From Singulisphaera sp. GP187 (GTDB taxonomy: Bacteria > Planctomycetota > Planctomycetia > Isosphaerales > Isosphaeraceae), in assembly GCF_900129635.1 (NCBI RefSeq), contig NZ_FSRB01000001.1, positions 3,201,501 through 3,265,500 of the forward strand: a DNA stretch of 64,000 nt. Reading direction: 5' to 3'. The translations under genes were made by a program, and so were the position numbers. Position 1 is the stretch's first letter. Every line of letters starts with the position of its first letter. The notes beneath the pieces were generated by a model. It was not told the DNA's origin. It made no database searches and saw nothing but the letters and a program-made list of their open reading frames with translations. Shown here one piece after another: positions 8,392 to 17,595 of this stretch.

Positions 8392-8903
8392 GGAAGCACC
8401 GCAATGAGGTGATAAGATCGCTCCAGAACAAGAGGGGTGGCACGTTGTTCGCGAAACGGCAAGGCGAAGGTCAGTGAAAATTTGAATATTGGTTCTTGTG
8501 GATCGATGCGCAAGGCCTGGAGATGCTGGAGGTGATGGGCCACGATCAGATCGGGCTCCGCCCCAGGGTCCACTGAGCGAATGAGGGTCTCATTCTGAAC
8601 CGAGTAGGTGATCGTCCGGTCGCCGAAGATGAGTTGGAGCTCCTCGGGTGCCATGAACAGAGTGCGTGTTTCCGGCCGAGTCGAGCTGAAGCCTCGGAGG
8701 TCATCAGCAAGCCGAGCCATGGCGAAATCCGCTTCCTGGGCCAGCTCACAGCGTGCGATCACCTCGGAAGCACTCCGTTCGAAAGAGGCGGTCATCGAGA
8801 CCATGATCGCGATCAGGCCCACGGAAATCACGCAGGCGACCATCAACTCGACGAGCGAGAAGCCCTTACGTCGTCCCAAGGGCCGAGGTGTTGCGTTCCT
8901 CAT
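8388..8903 (-). CDS. Type II secretion GspJ-like minor pseudopilin
   Basis: The product is a 171-residue prepilin-like protein. Residues 13-35 carry the type III signal: basic leader, Gly-Phe cleavage site and Glu+5 (KGFSLVELMVACVISVGLIA). The C-terminal domain (EADFAMARLADDLRGFSS) resembles GspJ. It would be cleaved by a prepilin peptidase, which is not in this window, and assembled at the pseudopilus tip. It overlaps both neighbouring genes by 4 nt, indicating translational coupling. Confidence 0.8.
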   Translation of the reverse strand: MRNATPRPLGRRKGFSLVELMVACVISVGLIAIMVSMTASFERSASEVIARCELAQEADFAMARLADDLRGFSSTRPETRTLFMAPEELQLIFGDRTITYSVQNETLIRSVDPGAEPDLIVAHHLQHLQALRIDPQEPIFKFSLTFALPFREQRATPLVLERSYHLIAVLP

Positions 8904-9427
8904 GGTCCCTCGGCGGTCGAGAGCACCACGGTCGCGCGGGCCTCAACGCCATCGTCGATCAGGCCGTCGAGCTTGAGATCGTAAACGTGTTCATAAGTGG
9001 CAGGCGTTGCATCGAACTGGAGAGTAAAGCGCGGCCCGATCTCGATCGGGAACCGGGTCGTCCCACGCCGATCGGGCCGTGCATCGGGCAAAGCCAGGAC
9101 GGCAACTCCGAGCCGCGTCGCCCAGCGCTGAGCGGGTCCGGTGACGTCGGACCTGGAGTCATCCAAAAGACAGACCGCCGAGAATTCACCCGTCCGAGCG
9201 TCGAACGTGTCGAGCCGAAGGGTCGCCGATTGGGGAACGAGCAAGTAGGCACGTTGCTCCAGCGCCTCGACCAGCCGCAGGCGGGTGGCGACCGTCGCCG
9301 ACAGCCCGGACAAGGTGACCCCCAGCACAGCCATGGACACGATAATCTCGAGATAGGTCAGCCCGATTCGTCGTGCGCCGCCGGGTCGCACACCCGCGGT
9401 CATGCGGCAAGCGGTTCTCATGTTCAT
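8900..9427 (-). CDS. GspI-like minor pseudopilin
   Basis: The product is a 175-residue pseudopilin with a prepilin-type N-terminal helix (RRIGLTYLEIIVSMAVLGVT). Cleavage would follow Gly, leaving Leu rather than Phe at +1, with Glu at +5 kept (LTYLE). The downstream domain is predicted to be beta-rich and has no catalytic motif. Its position between the GspG/H-like and GspJ-like genes, overlapping each by 4 nt, supports a GspI role in initiating the pseudopilus tip. Confidence 0.75.
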   Translation of the reverse strand: MNMRTACRMTAGVRPGGARRIGLTYLEIIVSMAVLGVTLSGLSATVATRLRLVEALEQRAYLLVPQSATLRLDTFDARTGEFSAVCLLDDSRSDVTGPAQRWATRLGVAVLALPDARPDRRGTTRFPIEIGPRFTLQFDATPATYEHVYDLKLDGLIDDGVEARATVVLSTAEGP

Positions 9428-9915
9428 CCCTTGGTGAAGAGGTAGCCCGGGGCGATCGTCGGAATGCCTTGCTCGTTGATGACGCCCGCGATCTGACCAT
9501 CCTGGTCGAGGGTCAGGGTTCCGGACCAGACGTTACTGCCAACCCGTGTGGCCGTGGCCGTGAAGGTCGAGGCCTCGGTTGAGAGGATCGCGTAAGTATA
9601 GGGCGTGGACGCCATCCGGACCGTCGGTTCGACAAGCTGTGCGGCTTCGAGTGTCGCCAGGTCCGGGGCATAGTTGCCGTGGTCGAGCCGATAGAACCGC
9701 TGAGCAACCCAGACCGTCTGGAGGTTGGCCGCGGCCATGTCCGCGTGCGATCGTTCCACTGCACGGCGGAACGAGGGCGCGGCGATGGCCGCGAACACGC
9801 CCATGATCGTGACGACCACCATGACTTCGAGCAGGCTGAAGCCACGACTCCCCGCCGGCCCGTCGGCTTCGCGTCGCTGCGTCCCTCGTGGCCTTCGTAT
9901 TCCCGCCACGGTCAT
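9424..9915 (-). CDS. Prepilin-type pseudopilin, GspG/GspH-like
   Basis: The product is a 163-residue protein with a canonical type IV prepilin signal (SRGFSLLEVMVVVTIMGVFA) and a following amphipathic helix (AAPSFRRAVERSHADMAAAN). The small C-terminal domain contains FYRLDHGNYAPDLATLEAA, a region common in GspG-type proteins. It is a second GspG-like gene; the other lies at 15688-16146. This one starts inside the stop of the PilC/GspF gene with a 4-nt overlap. It may be a minor pseudopilin (GspH role). Confidence 0.8.
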   Translation of the reverse strand: MTVAGIRRPRGTQRREADGPAGSRGFSLLEVMVVVTIMGVFAAIAAPSFRRAVERSHADMAAANLQTVWVAQRFYRLDHGNYAPDLATLEAAQLVEPTVRMASTPYTYAILSTEASTFTATATRVGSNVWSGTLTLDQDGQIAGVINEQGIPTIAPGYLFTKG

Positions 9916-11006
9916 TTGACCTTCCCCGACATTTCGAACATCGGCATATAAATCGACAGCATCATAAATGCGACTCCCGTGCCCATGCCAACGATGATGA
10001 TCGGCTCGAGCATCTTCGAGACCCGGGTAATCAGTATCTCCATCTTCTCTTTATAATAGGGCGCAATTTGTTCCATGACGTTCGCGAGCTGACCCGTTTC
10101 TTCTCCGGTGCGAACGGTGCTGATAATCATGTTCGTGAACAACCCGGTCTCCTCGAGCGAGGCCGCCAGGGGGTGTCCCGACGCGATCCGGAACTGAACA
10201 TGGGCCAGCGCATCGCGGTAAATCGGGGTATGGTCGAAGATCCCGCGCAGGGTCTCCATCGTCTCGAGCATGGGTACCCCGCTCTTGAGCAGAAGGGCCA
10301 GGCTCGACGAGAAACGATACATCATCATCTGAACCATCATGTCGCCGATCGTCGGCACGACGATCAGAAACCCGCTGATCGTCCGTCGGCCACGCTCGGT
10401 TGCCATGTACCTCCGGAACGCGACCACGACGAGGATCGCCCCGCCCGCCAGAAAGTACCCGTAACTGACCACGAAGTTTGAGAGGTTCACCACCATCTGG
10501 GTAATCTGAGGAAGTTCGGCCCCCATCTCATCGAACATCTTCGTGAAGGTCGGGACAACGAACCAGAGCATGGCCGTGATCGCCAAGCAGGCCACGCAGA
10601 GGAGGACCATGGGATACATCAAGGCCCCACTGACCTTGCGGCGGGTGTCGCGGGAGTCGCGGACCTGCTTGTTCAGCTCCACCAGGACATAACTCATCTT
10701 GCCGGTGATCTCGCCGGTGCGGATCATTTCGATCCAGGCATGCTCGAACACATCGGGATAATTCGCCGCGGCCGCGAAGAATGAGTTCCCGGCCTCGATA
10801 CTCGCGCCGATCTCCTCGAGGACCCGTTGGAGCTTGAGACTTTCGGTCTGCTGGGCGGAGAGCTCGATCGCCTGCAAGAGCGGCATGCCTGCGGTTACCA
10901 GGGTCGCCAGTTGCTGAAAAAAACTCATGATGTCATCAAGCTTCAGCCGCTTGTGCTTCTTGGTAGCGACCCGCGCGTGGGCGGTGATCCAGGTGTCGTA
11001 GCTCAT
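9912..11006 (-). CDS. Type II secretion / type IV pilus inner-membrane platform protein (GspF/PilC)
   Basis: The product is a 364-residue polytopic protein with two T2SF domains. The first starts at FFQQLATLVTAGMPLLQAIE and the second at YRFSSSLALLLKSGVPMLET, each followed by the family turn (RTGEITGKMS and RTGEETGQLAN). Three membrane segments are visible, including VLLCVACLAITAMLWFVVP. It would couple ATPase motion to extraction of pseudopilins from the membrane. The gene lies 24 bp after the ATPase gene, and its stop overlaps the next pseudopilin start by 4 nt. Confidence 0.93.
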   Translation of the reverse strand: MSYDTWITAHARVATKKHKRLKLDDIMSFFQQLATLVTAGMPLLQAIELSAQQTESLKLQRVLEEIGASIEAGNSFFAAAANYPDVFEHAWIEMIRTGEITGKMSYVLVELNKQVRDSRDTRRKVSGALMYPMVLLCVACLAITAMLWFVVPTFTKMFDEMGAELPQITQMVVNLSNFVVSYGYFLAGGAILVVVAFRRYMATERGRRTISGFLIVVPTIGDMMVQMMMYRFSSSLALLLKSGVPMLETMETLRGIFDHTPIYRDALAHVQFRIASGHPLAASLEETGLFTNMIISTVRTGEETGQLANVMEQIAPYYKEKMEILITRVSKMLEPIIIVGMGTGVAFMMLSIYMPMFEMSGKVK

Positions 11007-11030
11007 GGGGGCCGTGCCGTTCTCTGGGGG

Positions 11031-12758
11031 TCAGTCCTGGTCGCCGATCGCAACGCTCAAGGCATTTTCGAGGCTGGTCACGCCCTTGCGTGCCTTATCG
11101 ATGGCGCTGTCGATCAACAGTTTCATGCCTTGATCACGGGCCGAGGCGCGGAGATCGGGCAGCGGCGTCCGTTTCTGGATCAAGCGGGCCATCTCCGGGG
11201 TGATCCGGATGACCTCGAAGACACCGACTCGCCCCTTGTAACCTGACTCCCTGCACTTCGCGCAGCCCCGGGGCCGGTAGAGCGTCTCGCCCGGCTCGAG
11301 GCCATGGCGCAGGGCCAGTTCCTTCTCGCAGGCGTACGGTTCCTTGCACTCGGGACAGAGCCGGCGGACCAGCCGCTGGGCCTCGAGGACGCGCAACGTG
11401 GAGGCCAGCAGGAACGGCTCGATCCCCATGTCCTGGAGACGATTGACGGCGGCCAATGCGTCATTGGTGTGCAGCGTCGAGAGCACGAAGTGGCCGGTCA
11501 AGGCGGCCCGGAGACAGATTTCCGCCGTCTCCTGGTCACGGACTTCGCCGACCATGATGATGTCGGGGTCCTGCCGCAAGAACGACCGAAGCGCCGTGGC
11601 GAAGGTCAAGCCGATCTGGCCCTTGACCTGGATCTGGTTCATTCCCCGGAATTTGTATTCGACCGGGTCCTCGACGGTACAAATGTTGGAGTGGACCTCA
11701 TTGAGCAGGTTCAGGCAGGCATAAAGAGTTGTGCTCTTGCCGCTGCCGGTGGGGCCCGTGACAAGCATCAGGCCATGGGGCAGATGGATCGACTCGATCA
11801 GGTCGCTGGCCTGACGCTCGTCGAGCCCAAGCGTGGTCAGGTCGAGCGGGATGTTCCCCTTGTCCAGCAGTCGCATAACCATTTTCTCACCGACGATCGC
11901 CGGCACCGTGCTGACACGGAGGTCGATCCGACGCTCACCGCTCTTCAAGCCGATTGCGCCGTCCTGGGGGATCCGTTTCTCGGCGATATCCATCTTGGCC
12001 AGGATCTTGAACCGTGAGAGCACCATCGTGAACGTCGACCGCGGCATCGGCGGCATCTCCTGAAGCCGGCCGTCGATCCGGAGCCTGATCCGGCAGTTAT
12101 CCTCAAATGGCTCGAGGTGGATGTCGCTGGCCCCGGAGCGGATCGCCTGGTCGAGGATCTGGTTGACCATCCGGATGACCCGGCCGTTGCGGCCCGGTGG
12201 AGGGGGCTGGTCCAGGTGGAGGATCGTATCGTCTTCGTCGTCTTCCTCGCCCTGGTCCGAATCAATCTGCTCGAATTCCTCGGTGCCGGGAATAAACCCA
12301 TCGGTTGCGTGCGTTTCGTTGAACAGTCGGTCGAGCCAGGTCTCAGCGACCGACAACGCCGCGATTCTGGGCCGAACCCGAAGGCCGGTCAAAAGTTGGA
12401 TCTCGTCGATGACGAGCATGGCGTCGGGAGTCACGATCGCCAGGTCGAGCTGTTCGCCGAGCACCGCAAGCGGGACGACCAACTGGTCGCGACAGAGCTT
12501 CTCGGGAAGCAGTCGCGCCAGCTCGGGCGGCGGAGCCCCCCCCTGGGTTTCTTCAGTGACCAGAGGGAGCACAAGGTGTTGAGCATACGTCTGGGCAATC
12601 TGCTGGTCCGTGGCCAGGCCCGACTTGATGAGCTCATGCACCGTCAACTCACCGACGCGAGTGCGGAACTCGCGGAGCTTCTTGTGGTCGATGATCTCCC
12701 GATCCAGCAGCAACTGGATGGTCAATGAGTGACCGTTTACGGGTGCGGCGGCGTTCAC
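11031..12758 (-). CDS. Type II secretion / pilus assembly ATPase (GspE/PilB)
   Basis: The product is a 575-residue hexameric secretion ATPase. An N-terminal MshEN-like region of about 150 residues precedes the core. The Walker A motif GPTGSGKSTTLYA lies at about residue 335. The Walker B/Asp-box region reads DPDIIMVGEVRDQETAEI and the His box LSTLHTNDA. Two CxxC pairs (CPECKEP and CAKCRESG) form the zinc module typical of GspE/PilB. It powers pseudopilus growth from the cytoplasmic face. Its start overlaps the upstream gene by 4 nt. Confidence 0.95.
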   Translation of the reverse strand: MNAAAPVNGHSLTIQLLLDREIIDHKKLREFRTRVGELTVHELIKSGLATDQQIAQTYAQHLVLPLVTEETQGGAPPPELARLLPEKLCRDQLVVPLAVLGEQLDLAIVTPDAMLVIDEIQLLTGLRVRPRIAALSVAETWLDRLFNETHATDGFIPGTEEFEQIDSDQGEEDDEDDTILHLDQPPPPGRNGRVIRMVNQILDQAIRSGASDIHLEPFEDNCRIRLRIDGRLQEMPPMPRSTFTMVLSRFKILAKMDIAEKRIPQDGAIGLKSGERRIDLRVSTVPAIVGEKMVMRLLDKGNIPLDLTTLGLDERQASDLIESIHLPHGLMLVTGPTGSGKSTTLYACLNLLNEVHSNICTVEDPVEYKFRGMNQIQVKGQIGLTFATALRSFLRQDPDIIMVGEVRDQETAEICLRAALTGHFVLSTLHTNDALAAVNRLQDMGIEPFLLASTLRVLEAQRLVRRLCPECKEPYACEKELALRHGLEPGETLYRPRGCAKCRESGYKGRVGVFEVIRITPEMARLIQKRTPLPDLRASARDQGMKLLIDSAIDKARKGVTSLENALSVAIGDQD

Positions 12759-13459
12759 GGAGCGAGGCCTCCCAGGCCTAATGACTTAATAACATCAAGG
12801 ATCGATGCGGCTTTCCCATCCAAGAGAAGCCGGCTAAGGTCCGCGCCGACCTCCGATTTGGCCGGGGCGGCGGCGTTCATTGCCGCACCGGGAGCTGGTC
12901 CTGAGGGCACTTGGGGTGAGGCGACGCCTGCGTAAGCCAGGACGACCGGGCGGGGTCGGTCCTTGATCCGGAGGAAGACGAGGTCGCGTTCAATCCGGTC
13001 GAGTCGTGCGGGGTCGCCGTCGGGGGACGTCGCGGCCACCATCTCGCCGAGGAGGTAGATCCGCCCGTTGATGACCGCCGCGCGACGACGGCCATGGACC
13101 AGCGTGGCGCCAAGGTTCCAATGGTGCGCGGCCTCCTGTGGGCTCGAACCGTTTGCACCGGCGTTGCCCCCCTGATCGGTCGCCTTCGGCCCTTGCTCCG
13201 CTGTCAAGGAACGGACCTCACCCCTGGTTTGCGATCGCTCCGCCGGTTCTGCCTCTGGTCCGTCCAGGGCCACAAACGGGTTGCGCCCGGCCGCAGGCTC
13301 GAGGCTGAGATTGAACAGACGAGCCTCGGTTTCGAGCACTTCGGACATCGTCGGTTGAGGAATCGGGGGCGAGTCGACGTAGGGCCACACGCACCAACCG
13401 ACAGCCGCGACGACGGCGAGCAACGGGATGAACTTCAGTACAAGGAGATTCGACGCCAT
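12755..13459 (-). CDS. Secretion-system bitopic protein, PilP/GspC-like position
   Basis: This 234-residue protein has one N-terminal membrane helix (LKFIPLLAVVAAVGWCVWPY). A Pro/Gly/Glu-rich linker leads to a small beta-rich domain (RRRAAVINGRIYLLGEMV) resembling the homology region of PilP/GspC-type proteins. No enzymatic residues are visible. It sits between the PilO/GspM-like gene and the ATPase gene, the place for a component linking the inner-membrane complex to the secretin. Family membership rests mainly on this position and layout. Confidence 0.65.
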   Translation of the reverse strand: MASNLLVLKFIPLLAVVAAVGWCVWPYVDSPPIPQPTMSEVLETEARLFNLSLEPAAGRNPFVALDGPEAEPAERSQTRGEVRSLTAEQGPKATDQGGNAGANGSSPQEAAHHWNLGATLVHGRRRAAVINGRIYLLGEMVAATSPDGDPARLDRIERDLVFLRIKDRPRPVVLAYAGVASPQVPSGPAPGAAMNAAAPAKSEVGADLSRLLLDGKAASILDVIKSLGLGGLAP

Positions 13460-13465
13460 GGTTGT

Positions 13466-14020
13466 TCATCCGAAGATGCCCACTACGGTCAGGTTCAGGC
13501 TGTAGAGACCGTCCGGCTTGGAAGTCGACTGAGTCCGGGCCAGCCCGAACTGAAACTGCTCGATCCGGAACAGGTGGGGGTCGGCCTCGATCCAACGCAT
13601 CAGAGCTTCCATATTGGTGTAGCTCCCTTCAACGGAGATGGACACCTGGACGAGCCTGTAGTCTCCCAGCTCGGACGTCGACATGGGAACGAGGGAGACC
13701 AGCTTGATCGGGCGTTGCCGGATCCCTCCCATGAGATACTGGACGACCTCGTTCTGATCCGAAGATTGCGTCACCTTCTCTTGAAACCGGCGGGTCAAGA
13801 GCTGGAGGTCCTCGATCGTCGTGGCCAGTTCGAGCCGTTTCCGGTCGGTATTCAGTCGCTGGGTCATTGTTGATATCTGCGCGACGATGGGCTGGTAGAG
13901 GACGAAGTACCAGGTGCCGAGCAAAGTCGCGCCGACGACGGCCCGGAGCTTGAACGGGCTCCGCAGGATGCTCTCGAACCAGACCTTGTATCGGGAACTC
14001 GGGGGGGTACGTTGGCTCAT
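13466..14020 (-). CDS. PilO/GspM-like inner-membrane assembly protein
   Basis: From ATG 14020 the product is 184 residues; a longer in-frame start exists but encodes unlikely sequence. It has a cytoplasmic tail, one membrane helix (LRAVVGATLLGTWYFVLY), a coiled-coil stretch (MTQRLNTDRKRLELATTIED) and a ferredoxin-like domain (YRLVQVSISVEGSYTNMEAL). This is the standard PilO/GspM plan. It would pair with the PilN-like C-terminal part of the upstream PilM/GspL protein. Confidence 0.8.
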   Translation of the reverse strand: MSQRTPPSSRYKVWFESILRSPFKLRAVVGATLLGTWYFVLYQPIVAQISTMTQRLNTDRKRLELATTIEDLQLLTRRFQEKVTQSSDQNEVVQYLMGGIRQRPIKLVSLVPMSTSELGDYRLVQVSISVEGSYTNMEALMRWIEADPHLFRIEQFQFGLARTQSTSKPDGLYSLNLTVVGIFG

Positions 14021-14049
14021 GGGAGTTTTCCGCCGGCACGCGGACCGGC

Positions 14050-15552
14050 TTAGGACTTGCCTACCTTGGCTTTGGGTTTCTTCTTGGTCTCGGCCTGACA
14101 GGTGACGGTGAAGGCGACGAAGGGGCGGTAGGTACGCCCATTGGTTCCCCATCGCAGCGCGGAGAGCTTGATCTGGGGCAGAGCCTTGCGGATCACCTGG
14201 CTCGATCGCATCGCAGCCAGATAGGTATCGATCTCGGCGGGCACGACCCCGTTGCCGGTAATGGGGGCGTGCATGTTCAAGGCAAGCAGGCGATCGTTGG
14301 TCATATCACGCTTCGTATCGCCGAGTTTGCAATGCCCACTGACCGTGCTGACGGTCATCGTGGACGGCAACGGGGTACTGATTTCGCGGAGGCAGTCGGT
14401 CCAGAAGATCCGAGTGCCGAGGTATTGCTGAATCGCCTTGGCTCGAATCGTCTGGCTGGCTTTCTCTTTTTCAAGATCAGCGACCGAGTGATTCTTCATC
14501 CATTTATGATTGATCAGAGCGGTTTGCACTGCGTAAAGATTTCGTTTGAGTTCATCCTGACCCGACTGGAGAAACACCGTGGCCATCGCCATGGTGACCA
14601 CCAGGAGACCGATCTGCCCCAGGGGGAGCAGCCGAAGCAGGGAATCGCGGGGGCGCATCGAGCGGGCAAGGTTGAGCCCCTTGGCCTCGGCATGGCAACC
14701 CATGGCCAGACCGAAGGCCGTGTCAGCCGCGTTGAAGCCGGGCCCATCGAATCGCTGCATTCGGAGATGGGTCTCGCGCCACTGTGGGGTATCATCGAGG
14801 TGGAGCAGTTCCGGACGGCCATGCACCCAGACGAGGTCGGGAGGCGTATCGACCCCATAATAGCGGCTCAGGGTACGTAGCGATCGGACGCTCGAGACGA
14901 CCGCCGTGGCCTCCTCGCCCTCCAGCATCTCGAAGTATCGCCAGGCCAGGGGTTGGTCCTGAGCCGTCAGCATCGCAAGCCCGCTCTCGGCGCCGAGGAA
15001 GATCCGCAACGAAGATTTCGTGCCCCGATCCGTCCGATGGCGGCGGATCGCGGCCCTCAGAAGAGCGAAGGGCGCGGGCTCGACCTGCGATGGTCGTACG
15101 CCGCACTTTTCCAAGCCGTGGAGGATCGGCGCCAGGTATTTCTTGCGGGTCGCGATGATGCTGGCGACCGGAAGCTTGCCAGGCTGGCTCTTGATCATAT
15201 CCACGTCCATATCGTCGATCACCAGGTTCGACGACCGGAGCACCTCGTGGAGCAAGATCTGGGGCGCCGCGTCAAGGTTGATCGACTTGATCGGCCGCGT
15301 CGAGAAGAAAACGCTGAGCACCGGCAAACCAATCGCGATCGGTGCGTTCTTCCAGGCTTCACTCTCGAGCACCGGTGCCAGGATGCGGGGAATCACGACG
15401 TCGATCGTGTCGCCCTCAATCGGCTCGGTCCGGCGTCCCATCTCGAGCGGCCCGATCGGAGTGAACGCGACCTGGCTCAGGACGAGTTCACGATGGCCGA
15501 TCATGAGTCCGATGGCCCGTCCGGTGGCCAATTTACCCAGCAGCTTTTTCAT
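14050..15552 (-). CDS. PilM/GspL-like actin-fold protein with PilN-like membrane tail
   Basis: The product is a 500-residue protein. The first 300 residues look like a PilM/GspL actin-type domain (IGLMIGHRELVLSQVAF at the start). One membrane helix follows (LGQIGLLVVTMAMATVFLQ), then a coiled coil and a periplasmic domain ending in FVAFTVTCQAET. This joins PilM- and PilN-type functions in one chain, as GspL does, and fits a type II secretion-like apparatus. It would recruit the ATPase at the inner membrane. The PilO/GspM gene follows after 29 bp. Confidence 0.8.
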   Translation of the reverse strand: MKKLLGKLATGRAIGLMIGHRELVLSQVAFTPIGPLEMGRRTEPIEGDTIDVVIPRILAPVLESEAWKNAPIAIGLPVLSVFFSTRPIKSINLDAAPQILLHEVLRSSNLVIDDMDVDMIKSQPGKLPVASIIATRKKYLAPILHGLEKCGVRPSQVEPAPFALLRAAIRRHRTDRGTKSSLRIFLGAESGLAMLTAQDQPLAWRYFEMLEGEEATAVVSSVRSLRTLSRYYGVDTPPDLVWVHGRPELLHLDDTPQWRETHLRMQRFDGPGFNAADTAFGLAMGCHAEAKGLNLARSMRPRDSLLRLLPLGQIGLLVVTMAMATVFLQSGQDELKRNLYAVQTALINHKWMKNHSVADLEKEKASQTIRAKAIQQYLGTRIFWTDCLREISTPLPSTMTVSTVSGHCKLGDTKRDMTNDRLLALNMHAPITGNGVVPAEIDTYLAAMRSSQVIRKALPQIKLSALRWGTNGRTYRPFVAFTVTCQAETKKKPKAKVGKS

Positions 15553-15687
15553 TCCAATCGGTTCCCCAACGCGAAACCTTGTATCGCCTCCAGATGCAAG
15601 CCGCCCACCGCCCCGACCGAGCGTCGATCGGGGCGGGGGCGGAACGCGTAGCCGACCGGTTTGTCATCCGGGCCGTGATTATGGAAT

Positions 15688-16146
15688 TCAGGGGGTGGTC
15701 GTGCCGGTCGGCTGGGCGAACGGGCTGATTGCGGCGGGAATATCGCTCCCCGTATCATACCCTTGGTCGGTGTAGGTGACCTTATAAGCGCCGTAGCCGG
15801 CCGATGCACCGGCTCGCGTCAAGGTTAACGTCCAGGAGTTCTCGAGGGTGGGCGAGGTACCGGTGGTGCCTGCCGCAATCGTCCCCACTGTGAAGTATTT
15901 CGGGGTCGGCACCTGGATGTCGAGCTCGGTGATCGCACTCGCATAGGTACCTTCACGGGCGTGATACCGCTCCTGCGCCGTGCGGACGGCCGAGAGATAG
16001 GCAAACGCTTCAGAGGCTTTCGACCGTTCCACCGACTGGAGGAACCGCGGCACGCCGAAGGCCGCCAGCACGCCGATGATGACCACGACCACGGCAAGTT
16101 CGACCAGGGTGAACCCGCGAGAAACCTTTCGCTTTTGACCTAACAT
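15688..16146 (-). CDS. Major pseudopilin, GspG/PilA-type
   Basis: The product is a 152-residue prepilin-like protein with an exemplary signal (SRGFTLVELAVVVVIIGVLA: Gly-Phe cleavage, Glu+5). An amphipathic helix follows (QSVERSKASEAFAYLSAVRT), then a small C-terminal domain rich in Gly, Thr and aromatics. A strong AGGAGA site precedes the ATG. Unlike the minor pseudopilins, it has its own upstream intergenic region of 327 bp and is followed by 135 bp, consistent with higher expression as the main pseudopilus subunit. Confidence 0.88.
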   Translation of the reverse strand: MLGQKRKVSRGFTLVELAVVVVIIGVLAAFGVPRFLQSVERSKASEAFAYLSAVRTAQERYHAREGTYASAITELDIQVPTPKYFTVGTIAAGTTGTSPTLENSWTLTLTRAGASAGYGAYKVTYTDQGYDTGSDIPAAISPFAQPTGTTTP

Positions 16147-16473
16147 TTGTTCTTCTCCTAGATGTCTATCAATTGGCCAAGTTGATTCTTGAAATCACGA
16201 ACAGAGCCGGATCGACCAATCACCGGCTCTGGTTCATGGTGAGACCCACCAGATCGCACATCCTATGAGAAATCCCATGATGAAATGTTGCGACATTCGA
16301 GAGCATTGTCTCGGACGGGTCTCGATCTCCTCGAGAGGTGTATGTCGTCGATGTGGGGCTGTCAAACCGCGGCGGGATCATAAAGCGATTCGACAGCATC
16401 ACGTGGCGTTTCGCACACGGGGATGATGCCCAAAGTCGGCAATGGCCTGCGTCGCGATGACGAGACGCAACAC
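16147..16473 (-). other. Intergenic leader of the major pseudopilin
   Basis: No gene is visible in these 327 bp. It holds an inverted repeat, AGAGCCGG at 16203-16210 with CCGGCTCT at 16223-16230, about 57 bp before the pseudopilin start. This may be a terminator for the secretin/LysM transcript or a regulatory structure. The AGGAGA ribosome site adjoins the pseudopilin ATG. Confidence 0.5.
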
Positions 16474-17595
16474 TCAGCGTTTGGAGGCACCCGCGTCGGG
16501 CATCGCCTGCGACGATTTCCGGCCCGCCCCAAAAAGCCGGAGCCCAAGGGAAGGCCGGATCGCCACGGCCGGGGGTGGGGAGGAAGAGGAAGGCGGCGGA
16601 ACAGGGGCGGTTGCTTCCGCCCGAGACGTGTCCGCTCGCTTCGGGGCAAAACGCTGGAGCATTCCTCGGACCGGGTCGCCGCCGTGGTTCTTCAACGCTT
16701 CCTCCCGGGACACACCGGGAGGGACCGGCCAGGACGCCAATTCCTGGACCTGGAACCGATTGAGAAAACCGGGGGAATGGTTGCCCGACCGGGATCGTGA
16801 ACCCGGATCGAGGGCGTTCGCCTTCGGCCCCGCTCGGCTTGGCTTCGCAGGCTCGACCCCGCCAGGTTGGCCGGTCGGATCACGCTCACCCTCCGGAATG
16901 ACCGATCGCTTGGCCGGGAGCGGAGTCTGCTCCCGGTCTCGCTCGGGATGCTCCGCCGCCGGGAGCAACTGGGCGGGCGGCACGACGATTTCGAGCCCGG
17001 GGCGAAGTGCGTCCGGGGCAGCAACCCGTTGGCGGTTCGCAATCCAGAGTGCGGCGGCGTGCTTCGGTGTTCCGTAATAGTACCGGGAGATGGAGGCAAA
17101 GTCCTCGCCAGCGCGAACCCGATGCGGGAAACCCTTCCTCGTCAGCGGTGCCGTCCCTGGTTCAGACGGGGCCAGAGAGGCGGTGACGGTGGCCGGATCA
17201 CGAGTCACCTGGCGCCGAGTCGCGGCCCGCGTGGTCGGTGCCGGGTCAAAATAGCGTCGGGGAACGGGATCGCCCGGGGTCGGTGCCGGACCGAAATCGT
17301 GTGAGGGGACAGGATGCCCGGGCGTCCCCGCCTGTGGCGATTCGGATTCCGATGGCGGCGGCATGGGGAGTGGCGGCAACGGTGGGGTGTCCGGCAACGA
17401 CGAGCCCGACGACGGCTCGAGCGACGGCCGAGCTCCCCCGATCGGCGAGGGAGCCGGCACGGATGACGGCGGGAGCTGGTACGTATCCCCGGCCGGGCCG
17501 GCCGGGCCGGCCGGCTCGAGGCCCGGGGGCACCACGAGCAATTCCGCTGGCGGCACCGCGGGGCCGGGCATCGGGCCCGAGTTGGGGATTCCCAT
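16474..17595 (-). CDS. LysM-like domain protein with Pro-rich linkers
   Basis: The product is a 373-residue protein (from ATG 17595). The first 150 residues are Pro/Ser/Gly-rich and disordered. A LysM-like module follows (HRVRAGEDFASISRYYYGTP ... LRPGLEIVVPP) at about residues 162-215, then a second low-complexity tail. LysM modules bind glycan strands, so it may tether the secretion apparatus to the envelope. The start lies 391 bp inside the secretin reading frame, and its own frame stays open further upstream. Adding one C to the C5 run at 17605-17609 would fuse it to the secretin, so it may be the secretin's true C-terminus rather than a separate gene. Confidence 0.7.
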   Translation of the reverse strand: MGIPNSGPMPGPAVPPAELLVVPPGLEPAGPAGPAGDTYQLPPSSVPAPSPIGGARPSLEPSSGSSLPDTPPLPPLPMPPPSESESPQAGTPGHPVPSHDFGPAPTPGDPVPRRYFDPAPTTRAATRRQVTRDPATVTASLAPSEPGTAPLTRKGFPHRVRAGEDFASISRYYYGTPKHAAALWIANRQRVAAPDALRPGLEIVVPPAQLLPAAEHPERDREQTPLPAKRSVIPEGERDPTGQPGGVEPAKPSRAGPKANALDPGSRSRSGNHSPGFLNRFQVQELASWPVPPGVSREEALKNHGGDPVRGMLQRFAPKRADTSRAEATAPVPPPSSSSPPPAVAIRPSLGLRLFGAGRKSSQAMPDAGASKR